Assembly (NCBI GenBank): GCA_032718475.1
Contig: JAUCBJ010005952.1
Span: 1 to 34,968, forward strand
Source: Nemertoderma westbladi
Lineage: Eukaryota > Xenacoelomorpha > Nemertodermatida > Nemertodermatidae
Reading direction: 5' to 3'
DNA: 34,968 nucleotides
Shown here: one piece after another, positions 9,471-18,885 of the stretch
How positions within the stretch are numbered: position 1 is the stretch's first letter
How the letters are laid out: each line of letters starts with the position of its first letter
The notes under the pieces: generated by a model
Seen by the model: the letters and a program-made list of their open reading frames with translations, nothing else
Told to the model about the DNA's origin: nothing
Databases searched by the model: none
Translations under genes and position numbers: made by a program

Positions 9471-9596
9471 CACTAACCATAAACCCAACCCGAACCCGAA
9501 CTCTATCTAACCATAAACTCAACTATAACCCTAACCCAAACTCTATCCCTAACCAAAACCCTAACCAAACTTAAACCCAAACCTAACTAATTCATA
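9470..9596. repeat. Degenerate telomere-like AACCCTAA-type repeats
   Basis: Runs of AACCCTAACC, AACCCGAACCCGAAC, AACCATAAAC and similar words for about 120 bp. They resemble a decayed interstitial (CCCTAA)n array or a related satellite. Confidence 0.55.
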
Positions 9597-9603
9597 CATG
9601 GAC

Positions 9604-9848
9604 TTCTAGAATATTATTTTATACCATCTGTACTATGAACATGTATATATATATATATAACATTCTAGAATTATGTGAACAATACTAGTACATTCATACT
9701 AAGGTCATACTATAATATACTATAGAACATGTTAGACATTTTATTTAAAAATATTTTGTTCTCTAGAACTATAACATATTTTGTTCAAGAAAAATTTTAA
9801 AAAATATATTTTTAATTATATATTTTCTTTCTTCTTAAAAATCTTCTA
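9604..9848. repeat. AT-rich dispersed repeat with TTCTAGAAC motifs
   Basis: Contains several TTCTAGAAC / GAACATGTT words. The part at 9721-9805 matches 29372-29460 in GATA intron 2: AGAACATGTTAG, then ATTTTAAAAA, then TGTTCTCTAGAAC, then TTTTGTTC(A/T)AGAA. The second copy shows this is a dispersed family. No coding. Confidence 0.55.
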
Positions 9849-10830
9849 GAACATTCGCGAAGATCGCCACGTTTGCGAAGCTCCGTCTATAGTATTGGTA
9901 AACACAAAATTTAACTTCGCAAACGTGTTTACGAATACTATAGGGGATAGTTCTTTTTACAGAACACAAGCGAACACACAAGAACACACCCGAACACAAT
10001 CCAAAAACTGCCGAACACAATCAAACACAGTCGAAAATAGAAAGGGCACAAAAAAAAAACACCGGGTACAACTTTTAGATAAAATTAGTAACGCGTTGCC
10101 TTTCTATAAGAACATTTCCGAAATTATTGAATACAATTGTCGCGAAATTAAATATTCATTTCTTATCAGGTAGGCCTATCATTTGTCGTGTACTGCTGTA
10201 CTGTATAATCAAACTATGCAGGGAAGCCTACGGGTACCGTACCTGTCACACATATAGTAATAGCGGGTTAGCTACAGTAATAGGCCTGATTGCCTGTGTA
10301 CTGGAATAGCTTGGTGTGGAACTGATAGGTACCGGTACCTACCCACCTACTGCTGTACTGGAATATAAAGAGCTGGGTCCCGGTTAGGTACTAACCCTGA
10401 CAGGTAACGGTAGGGATCTCTGTCCCGGTCTAACCACACTTAACTTCGGCCTACTACTATGTTAAATTATTAGTTGTCGGCTTAGGCTAGGCCTGATCTG
10501 ATAAGAAATGAATATTTAATTTCGCGACAATTTTATTCAATAATTTCGGGAATTTTCTTATAGAAAAGCAACGCGTGGCTAATTTTATCTAAAACTAACA
10601 CCAAAAAAAAACACCAACACAAAAAAAACACCGGGTGTGTTATTTTTTTGTGCTCTTCCTATTTTCGACTGTGTTCGTTTGTGTTCGGCAGTTTTTGGAG
10701 TGTGTTCGGGTGTGTTCTACTGTGTTCGCTTGTATTCTGTAAAAAGATCTATCCTACTATAATAGGTGGCCAATCTTAGAAAAAATCGCGACGTTTGCGA
10801 AATTTCGCGATCTTCGCCGAAGAAATGTTC
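9849..10830. mobile_element. Foldback (long inverted-repeat) element, about 980 bp
   Basis: The left arm (9849-10168) and the right arm (10498-10830) are near-complementary: GAACATT...CGAAGATCGC outside, then ACACAAGCGAACACA-type text, CGACTGTGTTCG / CGAACACAGTCG, AACGCGTTG / AACGCGTGG, and innermost TTAAATATTCATTTCTTATC. Arms are about 320-330 bp around a 329-bp centre. The centre contains TACTGCTGTACTG words and GGTACCGGTACCT. No transposase. Ends are imperfect and I see no clear target duplication. Confidence 0.8.
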
Positions 10831-11230
10831 AAAATCGTTGCCCTACTGCTTTTAAAGGGATAGTAATCAAGTGCCAAAAATTTTATAATTTGTGCACAAT
10901 GACATCCTGAATCGATACTATTACCAGAATTTTCATAAATGCTTATGTTCAAAAATTCTTAAAAAAAACAGATTTTTTTGCCAAATTTTGATACATTTAT
11001 ATTTCAGCTACAACAATGAAACAAAAAAATGTGGTAATAGTAGGTGTTAATGTTAAGCATCACCCAGTCATCATTTGTGCAAAATTTCACACAAATTCGT
11101 TCATTTTTAGAAAAGCCTTTGTATTTTGAAATTGAAATTTGTATTCTTCAGAAAACGCATTTAAAGTTTATGCATGGGGTAATTTTGTTCTTTGAAATGT
11201 TAGAATACAATCCTGCTGAAAATTATGTTG
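10831..11230. other. AT-rich spacer, no gene
   Basis: Short ORFs only; A/T-rich text without splice-bounded frames that look coding. Nothing recognised. Confidence 0.5.
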
Positions 11231-11505
11231 CAAGGGTTTTCCGGGTCGGTGATTTTATTTCTAAAGTCCGTTTACTCATTTGACAGAGTCATGTCTGTCT
11301 GTCGTTGCTGTCTGTCTGTCCGTAAAAATATAACCAACAGCTGAACTGACAAACAGACAATGTGGATGACATCAAACACGAAAAATGAAATCAGCAACCA
11401 GAATAACTCCCATAAAATAACTTTGATCGAGTTGGAGTGCTTTCCTAATATTTTGACAGAGATACAGACTGACAAACAGACAGACAATCAGTCATAAAAG
11501 ACTTC
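11231..11505. repeat. Dispersed GACA/GTCT repeat, copy 1
   Basis: Contains TCATGTCTGTCTGTCG and, further on, GACAAACAGACAGACAATC, with AATGAAATCAGCAACCAG and CCCATAAAATAACTTTGATC between. The same core (GAAATCAGC-ACCA, CCCAT/CCATGACATAACTTTTA-GCTAG, CAGACAGAC) recurs at 12950-13260 and 32900-33370. Confidence 0.6.
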
Positions 11506-11529
11506 ACTAAATGTGAAAACTGACTTTGG

Positions 11530-11825
11530 AAAGTAAAAGTAAAGTAAAGTAAATTTTCTTCGGCCGCTAGGCCAGTGATTACGCGCAAAGTCTGACGACT
11601 TATTTCCAGTGCGGTCTCCCCAGAACTTTACTCCCCAGAGGAAACTCCAGTACTCATTTAGCTACCACTTAAGGATGCAAGGCAGAGATGCGCCCTGCCT
11701 GGTCCCTTTAAAGCATTCGCGCCGAAACGAAAACTGCCCTAGCCCAAGTGATGATCGAACCCACGACCTACAGGAGATGTAGGTCCCTCTTATCTGACTC
11801 TACTGCGACACCCACCCTGTGGAAT
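11530..11825 (-). mobile_element. tRNA-derived SINE
   Basis: Read on the minus strand, the 5' end is tRNA-like. GTCGCAGTAGAGTCAG resembles an A box, a perfect 5-bp stem CCTAC/GTAGG closes a 7-nt loop ATCTCCT, and GTGGGTTCGATC is a good B box. A roughly 220-bp unrelated body follows, ending at 11530-11550 in a (TTTAC)n tail (plus-strand AAAGTAAAGTAAAGTAAA). The combination of pol III boxes, body and short repeat tail defines a SINE. It abuts a LINE fragment on the opposite strand. Confidence 0.7.
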
Positions 11826-11889
11826 GGCAAACCAGTGTGTGGTATTTGTCCCGAGAGATGCCTCGGCAAAAAAGCACCCCCCAACCCCC

Positions 11890-12900
11890 ACTATGTAGTT
11901 ATGGGGCTTCCTCCAGGGAGACACACTTGCACCATTCTTGTTTATAATTGTGGTTGACTATGTTCTACGCATGTCCTTAGATCATCATAATGATGATGGG
12001 GTGATGATAACTCCACCTACTTGCTCCAGAAGTCGAGGAAATCCTGCCAAGTACCTAACTGATCTAGACTTTGCTGATGACTTAGGAGTACTCTCAGAAT
12101 CACTAGAGGGAGCCCAACGGCTCCTCAGCTCATTAGAACATGCTGCTTCTAGTGTTGGTCTTTTTATTAACTCCAGAAAGACCAAAATTTTGACAGTTAA
12201 CTTTGAAAGTTCTCAGCAAGTCTCTGATCGGATGAGCATAAGCTCAAAGGATGGTATGCTTGAGCAGGTGGACGTCTTCTGTTACCTAGGATCGTGGATA
12301 CGGAAGTCAGATGAGGACCTTCTAATATGTAAGGGAAAGGCATGGGCAGTCTGGAATAGGCTTTCCGGGATTTGGAAGTCACAGAGAATTAATCGGAAAC
12401 TTAAGGTCCGATTATTTAGAGCAGCAGTAGTTCAAGTACTCCTCTATGGGAGTCCATGCTGGGCTCTAACTGCTGAGGACACCAAATCTCTGGATGGGAC
12501 ATTCACAAGAATGCTACGCCGGGTTCATTGTGTCAAGTACAAAGTACAATGCACACATCTCCAACCAGACACTATATAACATTGGAGGTGTCTCATTGGT
12601 TCCCCCAAGCTTGACACTAGAACAAAATCGTCTCCGCTTTGCAGGACATTGCTTTCGCCGTGAGGACAAGCCAGTGCATAATCTTGTACTTTGGCCGCCT
12701 CATGCAGTGAATAAGCATGGTGGACAGCCCATGACTTTCTTGAGACGCATCTTAAAGGACACTGGCCTTGAAGATGCGGATGATCTAGCAAATGTCATGG
12801 GTGATAGGGAGTTGTGGCGGTGCAATTTTGTCGATAAGCCGGCACAGCATTCTTAAAAATGCAGCTGCAATGCAGCATGCCGATCCTAGTAATAGTAGTA
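11890..12900 (+). pseudogene. 5'-truncated LINE: RT palm and C-terminal domain
   Basis: Starts inside the RT domain: an LQGDTLAPF stretch at about 11908 (motif B) then FIIVVDYVLR. Next comes the catalytic box LDFADDLG near 12068. After that, VGLFINSRKTK and YLGSWI lead into the thumb/C-terminal region LFRAAVVQVLLYGSPCW. A frame change near 12540 moves coding to the next frame, which carries LRFAGHCFRRED and GGQPMTFLRRILKDTGL, the typical C-terminal block of these LINEs, to a stop near 12856. It ends with CTAGTAATAGTAGTAGTA at about 12886-12903, the same TAG-repeat tail as the minus-strand LINE at 14943. Defective copy. Confidence 0.8.
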
Positions 12901-12949
12901 GTACAGGAGATGTGAATTCAATGCAACCACTACACCAAACCACTACACC

Positions 12950-13260
12950 AAGGTGGAACCTTGGAAATGAAATCAGCGACCAAAAACCCAAAACAAAAAA
13001 TATGTTTTAGCTAGGTGGTATTAAGTTCTAATATTTAGACAGACAGATCGTCGGATAGACAGACAGACACGCATAGAGCCATAATATTTTTCGTTAAAAG
13101 AGAAAATTGACGTTTGGAATGAAATCAGCTACCAGGAAAACCTCCATGACATAACTTTTAGCTAGAAAGAATGCTTTTGTTATATTGTGACGGACAAACC
13201 GTCACAAACTCAATTCCAGACAGACAGTTTTGACAGATATTTACACAGAGTAAGGTTAAC
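12950..13260. repeat. Dispersed GACA/GTCT repeat, copy 2
   Basis: Two half-units: GAAATCAGCGACCAAAAACCC...AGACAGACAGATCG and GAAATCAGCTACCAGGAAAACC...CATGACATAACTTTTAGCTAG...GACGGACAAACCGTC. Same family as 11231-11505 and 32900-33370. It continues weakly to about 13345 (AAACGGTTGG-TTTAAAGTTTTGAAACCCTCATAAA). Confidence 0.6.
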
Positions 13261-13344
13261 ATGATCACTTATAACTTTTGGAGTACATTAGCTATTAACA
13301 AACGGTTGGTTTAAAGTTTTGAAACCCTCATAAAAATCTGCATC

Positions 13345-14452
13345 AGGGGGGGTGGGGGGGGGATTGAAAATGAACTTTTCTGAATCAGCTACCCTCAGGG
13401 ATTGATTGAAGCAGCCTGGATTTGACTGGGCAATGTCTCAATGTGAATGATATAATTAAGTGCCCCTGTAACAGTCTGAAATAACTCCCCATCAAACATG
13501 ACTCCCCAGTCTTCTCCCGTAGAGTCTTCTAGAATTTTGTGTATTATTTTATTTAATAGAATAAATGGCCTGCAGCGAACAATAATTCTTGCAATCTTTG
13601 AACGCCTATTTCTCAGCTGTTTCTCAACGAAATTCAGATATTGTTACATATATTTGGAATCCTTGCAACGCAGAGCTTTCTATTGATATGAAAATATTAC
13701 GACTAATGTGAAGAATGTCAATGATACGGATGGTGTGATTTCGCAAAAGACACTTTTTTAAAACGCTTATAAAAATATTTAAAGGCGAAATCAAAAATTC
13801 AGGCTTCATGGTAACAACCACGGTGAGTTGTACTAGTTGTGTTTCAAATTTGAAGCAATATGATAAAGATTTAAAGAAATTTTTTTATGGGGGGGGGGGG
13901 GGGGGGGGGGAGGGTCCTTGTCATTATATTGTGACACTATATTACGGGTCATGGTGTAATAGTTATTGCATTCAGTGTTTAACTATCGGTACAAGCTTTA
14001 AAAAATATCACTTTCGATTGCGGCAGTCGCACTGCAGTTATTATTCAAACCTAAAGTGGTTTTTTTGCAGGGAATCCTCCAAATAATGTACTGTATGTAC
14101 TAAATATGAATTTCATTGAGAAATAGCCGAGATATGGGCAGTTCGCAAGTTACATATCATTGTATGCGCTTCTATGTAGGCCATTTATTATATTTAATAA
14201 TCACACCATATTCTAGAACGTGATGTTTATGTAAGTTCCTGTTGTGTTACGTTTAACTCGGCTAATGGGATATTTATACTGAGCTTGAGAGATATTATAT
14301 AATTCGTAATTGGACCAACAATAAGGCCTACTGACATACTAATACTGTTAGTGGTATAACCGAAGCATGCCTGATCTAGTCGTTTCTAGTGAATCTAATA
14401 CAGTAAGTAGTGTTATTGACATCGGGAATTTGAGTTCGAGTGGACACTCGAT
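13345..14452. other. No gene; contains poly-G tracts
   Basis: Poly-G-rich runs at 13347-13363 and 13888-13911 in otherwise AT-rich DNA. The next exon of the receptor at 14525 would be expected on the minus strand here. I found no frame with GPCR transmembrane character, so it is lost, diverged or elsewhere. Confidence 0.45.
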
Positions 14453-14524
14453 GTTAATTAATGCTTGAACTTATAATTCCTAAGGATTTTGATAGGGTTT
14501 GTTGTTTTATTATTATTTCCATAC

Positions 14525-14786
14525 CTGGAATGAAACTTGGCTTATCAATCCCGGTATTTACTAAGAATATCACAGCAGATATACCATCAACTAAACTCTG
14601 AAAGATAATGTAAATGTCAAAATTTGTGATATCGTTTCGAACCATGGCATAGACAAAAACAATAAAGCCATTGAGAATAATTCCAATACTTCCCATGCAC
14701 ATCTGTATCACCAACATAATGGAGTCATTGATGGACTTTTCGGACACTGTAGGAGCAACTAATTGAACTGTAGAATTGTCTGCCAT
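14525..14786 (-). CDS. GPCR exon: N-terminus, TM1 and TM2
   Basis: ATG at 14786 (context AATAATGG), 87 codons and one base up to a donor CCAG|GTATGG at 14525/14524 (phase 1). The protein begins MADNSTV, with an N-glycosylation site NST at residues 4-6, then SIMLVIQMCMGSIGIILNGF...VYAMV as TM1, with Asn in the LNGF position expected for N1.50. A short loop follows, then IYIIFQSLVDGISAVIFLV as TM2, with Asp in the S-L-V-D position of D2.50. This is a rhodopsin-like (class A) receptor start. No following exon was found to the left, so this is a partial gene or relic. It might be a tandem relative of the receptor whose last exons are at 20914-21906. Confidence 0.6.
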
Positions 14787-14960
14787 TATTTAAATTTTTA
14801 TAATTTGACTAAATTACCTAAAAGGTAGTCAGCTGGTGGTGTGCCGTGTGTTGTTAGAGGTGTTTCTCTATTCTGAATTGATATTTATCTTTGTAAAATA
14901 ATATTGTAACTTTTGTTATGATTCATTCTACAGAATGTGCTTCTACTACTACTACTACTA

Positions 14961-15690
14961 CTAGGTCGAGCGAACTCGGACAGTGGAAATGAGATCCTTC
15001 CAGGCTTCCCGATTCTCCATAGTTGTCGCAATTTCGTTTCTCCCAAGTTCAGTATCCCTTTCAAGTTGATCTATATATGTTATGGCAGGTCGTCCATGAC
15101 TACGCTTTCCATGAGTTGGTTGCCAGAGAAGTAGATCTGGTATGACCTCGTCTTTACTTCGCCAGCAGTGCCCACTGAATCTTAATCTGCGTTCACGGAG
15201 GGTGGTTGATACAGGTGGTATTGTACCATAAAGCTCGGCGTTTGTCATGTGTTGTCTCCAGCTGATGTTTAGGGCTGCCCTTAGTAGTCTTGTGTAGCAA
15301 CCATCAATTCGTTGTTCAAGTGATTTAGTCAGTGTCCAGGTCTCACCCCCGTATAAAAATACACTTTCCACTGTGGCTCGAAAGAACTTAGTCTTCAGGT
15401 GCCTGGAGAGATCTGATTTCCAGATGGTATCCATTTTTGATAGAGCTACCCAAGCCTTTGCTTTCCTAACTTCTATGTGATTTTTGCTACTCTCTATCCA
15501 TGATCCAAGGTACTGGAAGTCATCGACCTTCCTTAGTTGATTATTATCAATGGTTGTCAAGTTTCCATCAATATTAAAGGTGATGAATTCGGTCTTGGTA
15601 GCATTTATATGCAATCCAACCTCCTTAGCAGCCCTCTCCACTTTATTTAGTAGAAGCTGTGCATCTGCTATGCTAGCGTATTAGAGTGCA
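14961..15690 (-). pseudogene. LINE RT C-terminal domain (frame-shifted from the upstream part)
   Basis: Continues the LINE after a one-base shift: VERAAKEVGLHINATKTEF, YLGSWIESSKNH, ALSKMDTIWKSDLSRHL, TVESVFLYGGETWTLTKS, then RRLRFSGHCWRSKDE, LLLWQPTHGKRSHGRP and a final TMENREAWKDLI. This is the conserved thumb and C-terminal block of APE-type LINE polymerases. The stop at 14961 is immediately followed by the TAG tail, so the 3' end is complete with almost no 3' UTR. Confidence 0.85.
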
Positions 15691-17310
15691 GGGCGATGTC
15701 ATCCGCAAAGTCGGTGTCTGTGACTGTAGTTGCCGGATATCTACTACTTCTGCGTTCTTGAAGTGTGAATCCCAGATCTTCACCCTTTGTGGCCGTCCTC
15801 ATTGCGTAATCCAGCACAATTACAAATAGTAATGGTGCTAATGTGTGGATTGAGAAAAACTCAGTTTCACCATCTGGTGAGAGTACCTGCGCTTCTGTGT
15901 CACAATATAACAATCCAATGCCAGCAACAATTACTTCTGGTATTCCATAAGCTCTTAGGATTTCAAGCATTTTACCTCTATGGATGGAGTCGAATGCCTT
16001 CTTGAAGTCCACAAAAGTCATGACTGCGGGGAGATTCTTTGACTTAATTCCTTCAATCAGTCTCCGTAGTGCAAGTATCTGAGCTATTGTTGATCTACTT
16101 GGTCGAAATCCGTTTTGGCTCTTACGCAGTAGTTTCTCTATGTGAGGCCTAATCCTATATAGAATCATTTTATTGTATATTTTGGCAGCTATCACAAGCA
16201 GACAGATCCCACGATAGTTTGTTGGTATGCCGAGGTCTCCTTTCTTGGGGAGAGGCTTTAGTTGACCTTTAGTCCAAATTGGTGGTGGCTTTTCCCCTTT
16301 TAACATCCGGTTGCAAACATTCAATAATGGTCTATTTAGCACTCCGGTTTTCCATACCTCTGCTGGGATTTCATCTAATCCACTCGCTTTATTATTGGAC
16401 ATGCTTTTAATGCTTCTTTGGAGTTCGGCAGGTGTGAAGTCCCCTGTTTCTATAGGTAGTTTCTTGTCATATATTTTCCTTGTAGGGAGGGCTGACCTCG
16501 ATGTTTGGTGGCTGCCTAAGCAAGTTGCTGAAGTGATTTTTCCACTTCCCAACACGTTCTTCAGGACTATCGGCTTTGAGGCGCCCCTTTGCACAACTTT
16601 TCCGACCAGATACCTCATGTGGGCTGTTATTATATTCTGGTATATTGAATCGGTGGATTGGTCTTCATCCATTGACTGAAGTGCTTCAAAGCGGTTTTGA
16701 ACTTCTACTGTATAAGCATCCTTTACAGCATTGTCAGTTCTGAGTTTCTCCCAGTCATAGTTGATTTGCTTGCTTGTCCTGGGTTTGCTGGCTCTCAAAC
16801 TGAGTCTGATCTCTGCAGTCACAATTCTGTGGTCCGAACCAATTAGGTTGAACGAGCTGTATGCCTCGTAGTTGATCATGCTATTTCTCCACTTTTTGTT
16901 TATAAGGATGTAATCCAGTTGTGCTTTGGTTCCATTAGGGTATTGAAAGGTCCATAGCTTCCCCTTACTCTTTTCGAATGTGTTGTTTGTTGGTATCAAT
17001 TCGCATTCTTCCATTAGGTCTAAAAGTAAGTACCCATTTCTGTTAGAACTGGTGTTATAGGTGTAACCCTTGATGTATTCTGGGCCAATTTGCGCATTCA
17101 GGTCACCAGCAATGACTTTAACATTGTGTTTCGGGATGTCCTTAATAAGTCCAGTCAGTTCTTCATAAAACTTGACTGCTTGTTCTGGCTGCATTGGTTG
17201 GACTGTAGCAACATATAACTGTTGTCTTGGGATTCTCATCAAATGTTGCGATCATAACCCTGGAATTTATAGATTCGATGTTGTTTAGGGTCTTAAGTGC
17301 AAGTGTAAGT
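15668..17310 (-). pseudogene. LINE endonuclease-reverse transcriptase, N-terminal and RT part
   Basis: The APE domain starts in one frame (RVMIATFDENPKTTVICCYS, near 17255-17200). After a one-base shift near 17200 it continues with VKFYEELTGLI, VIAGDLNAQIG (GDLN box), QLDYILINKKWR and GSDHRIV (SDH box). RT motifs follow: LPKKGDLGIPTNYRGI, NGFRPSRST, VMTFVDFKKAFDSIHRG (motif A, catalytic Asp) and TDTDFADDIAL (motif C). Between ETEFFSIH and TLAPLLFVIVLDYAMR about six residues corresponding to the LQGD motif B are missing (near 15855). The frame shifts again near 15680. The family cuts target DNA and copies its RNA; this copy should be inactive. Confidence 0.85.
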
Positions 17311-17371
17311 CTGAATGTGCTTTAACCCTATTAGTACCGGGCTATAAAATGCTGTACAAATACCGGGAGGG

Positions 17372-17384
17372 GGTCATATTGACC
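17372..17384. promoter_or_regulatory. IR3 nuclear-receptor-like palindrome, left
   Basis: GGTCA-TAT-TGACC, a perfect inverted repeat of the GGTCA half-site with 3-nt spacing, which is the estrogen-response-element arrangement. It is part of the inner terminal repeat of the piggyBac-like element, so a role in transposition is at least as likely as receptor binding. Confidence 0.35.
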
Positions 17385-17850
17385 CCCCCCTCTAAAATCT
17401 ACAAATATTTACGAAAACGTCTGATTTTTTGTTTGTACGTAGGTATCACTTGTCTGGATCCGACCGAAAAAAAAAATTTTCGAAAAAATGTACTGGGGTG
17501 GTTATATTGCAGCACCAAAATTACAAGTAGTGCACAATTTTCACAAAATTTGAAAGTTACATTTTCGGCTAATTATTTTTCAATACAGGTTTTCTGGGGT
17601 GCAAAATACATTGGAAAATATTTAAAAATGATATGATTACTATAAATGGCCGTTTAGTCCTCTCTGCGTAGGAAAAAAATGAAAAAAACAAGTAACCAGC
17701 ACTTTTCAGGTAGAACACAAAATTTTTAATTCACTTATACGATGCTATAAATTCACATTTTCAGGTTTTCGAGGGCGCTGATTCTAATGGAATACATTTC
17801 TAATATGCCAGATCATTGATACTTGTATTTTTCGGCGTAATTTGGCAAAT

Positions 17851-18640
17851 TTTGGTGCTAGCACCAAATTTCGTACCCATCACCAAAAAGTACAAGTTTG
17901 CGATGTCCAGTGCTGTTTTTATGGATTCCATCGGATTCAGGACCCTCATAAACCCGTATAACGCAAGAAACAAGGTGATACTATCTACTGATAAATTTGC
18001 ATATTTTCCAAAATTTGGTGCTGGCACAACAATTTTCACCCACTGGCGAAAAATACCAGTTTGAGAACTCTTATGAAATTTTTACTGATTCCATTGAATT
18101 CAGAACCATCACAAACCCGTATAACGCAAGAAACAAGGTGACACAATCAATTGATATATTTGATGGTTTTCAAAATTTGGTGCTAGCACCACATTTTGCA
18201 CCCACATCCGAAAAATACAAGTTTGAGATGTCTAGTTCGATAATTATTTATTCCATTGAATTCAGAACAGCCATAAACCTCTAAAACGCAAGAAATAAAT
18301 TGTCACAAGCAATTTTATCTATCGAATGAATTTTCAAAATTTCGTGCTAGCACCAAAATTTGCACACAGCACCGAAAAATGCAAGTTTGATACGCTTGGT
18401 GCAACTCGTATATATTTCATCGAATCCAGAACCCCAAAAAACCCCAATTGCGTAAAAAACAAGTTTCAAACAATCAATTTACAAAATTGACATAGTTCAA
18501 AATTTGGTGCTGGCACCAAAATTTGTCACCCACCGAAAAAAACAAGTTTGAAATTTCTAAATCAATTTATATGAATTCCATCAAATTTCTAACACCAAAA
18601 AACCGGTGTAAATCAAAAATAGAGATGTTACAATTCATAT
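17851..18640. repeat. 163-bp tandem repeats inside the piggyBac-like element
   Basis: Five diverged units anchored by TTTGGTGCTAGCACCAAA (a perfect 18-bp palindrome at 17851) or variants at about 18014, 18176, 18340 and 18503, spacing 162-164 bp. Each is followed by AAAAA(T/G)ACAAGTTTG, ATTCCAT(C/T)GAATTCAG, and a Met-less AACCCGTATAACGCAAGAAACAA stretch in part. The short ORFs here are by-products. Confidence 0.8.
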
Positions 18641-18844
18641 TTAATGAAATGTAATTTTCAAAAAACGTCTCAAAAAAAGTGCCAAAAGTAGGGTTAAAAA
18701 ATGGTGCTATAACTCGAAAAGTACCCAATATTTTTGAAAACGGTTTTCACTACTAGGAAGACAATAGATTTTTAGGAAAAGTCATAAAATTTCAGATTCC
18801 CAACTGCGTTTGTTTCAGAATTATAATAAAAAAACCACGGGGGG

Positions 18845-18857
18845 GGTCATATTGACC
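18845..18857. promoter_or_regulatory. IR3 nuclear-receptor-like palindrome, right
   Basis: Second identical GGTCA-TAT-TGACC copy, next to poly-C at 18854-18868, near the right end of the same element. Confidence 0.35.
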
Positions 18858-18885
18858 CCCCCCCCCCCGGGTTTAATAGGGTTAA

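Larger units (their letters stand above)
14943..17318 (-). mobile_element. APE-type LINE, 5'-truncated and broken
   Basis: About 2.4 kb on the minus strand: partial APE endonuclease, RT and C-terminal region, ending in a (TAG)n tail (plus-strand CTACTACTACTACTACTAG at 14945-14963). There is no ORF1, gag-like region or RNase H within the copy. It might be an RTE-like clade, but I do not assign it. The 5' end stops near 17318, next to the TTAA of the piggyBac-like element. Its C-terminal block is similar to the plus-strand fragment at 20530-20712 and more distantly to 11890-12900. Confidence 0.85.
17322..18885. mobile_element. Nonautonomous piggyBac-type element between TTAA sites
   Basis: Flanked by TTAA at 17322-17325 and 18882-18885. 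Inside them the ends are CCCTATTA / TAATAGGG, so that GCTTTAACCCTATTA at the left has an exact 15-bp inverted match at the right, counting the TSD and two flanking bases. Next come CCGGG words and, on both sides, a GGGGTCATATTGACCCC palindrome (17371-17385, 18844-18858). TTAA target sites and CCC(T/A)-starting TIRs are the signature of the piggyBac superfamily. There is no transposase ORF; most of the interior is AT-rich and includes five 163-bp repeats. Length between TSDs is 1556 bp. Confidence 0.8.

Noticed and set aside
9849-10830. CRISPR-like array
   Set aside because: The repeated GAACACA words are irregularly spaced and part of inverted arms; no regular repeat-spacer pattern, and the DNA is eukaryotic.
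11745-11825. A functional tRNA gene
   Set aside because: A and B boxes and an anticodon-like stem are present, but the acceptor stem does not close and the sequence continues into a SINE body with a repeat tail.
18090-18284. Short plus ORFs with repeated IEFRT-I-NPYNARN peptides
   Set aside because: Translation of the 163-bp tandem repeat inside the piggyBac-like element; frames are not kept from unit to unit.
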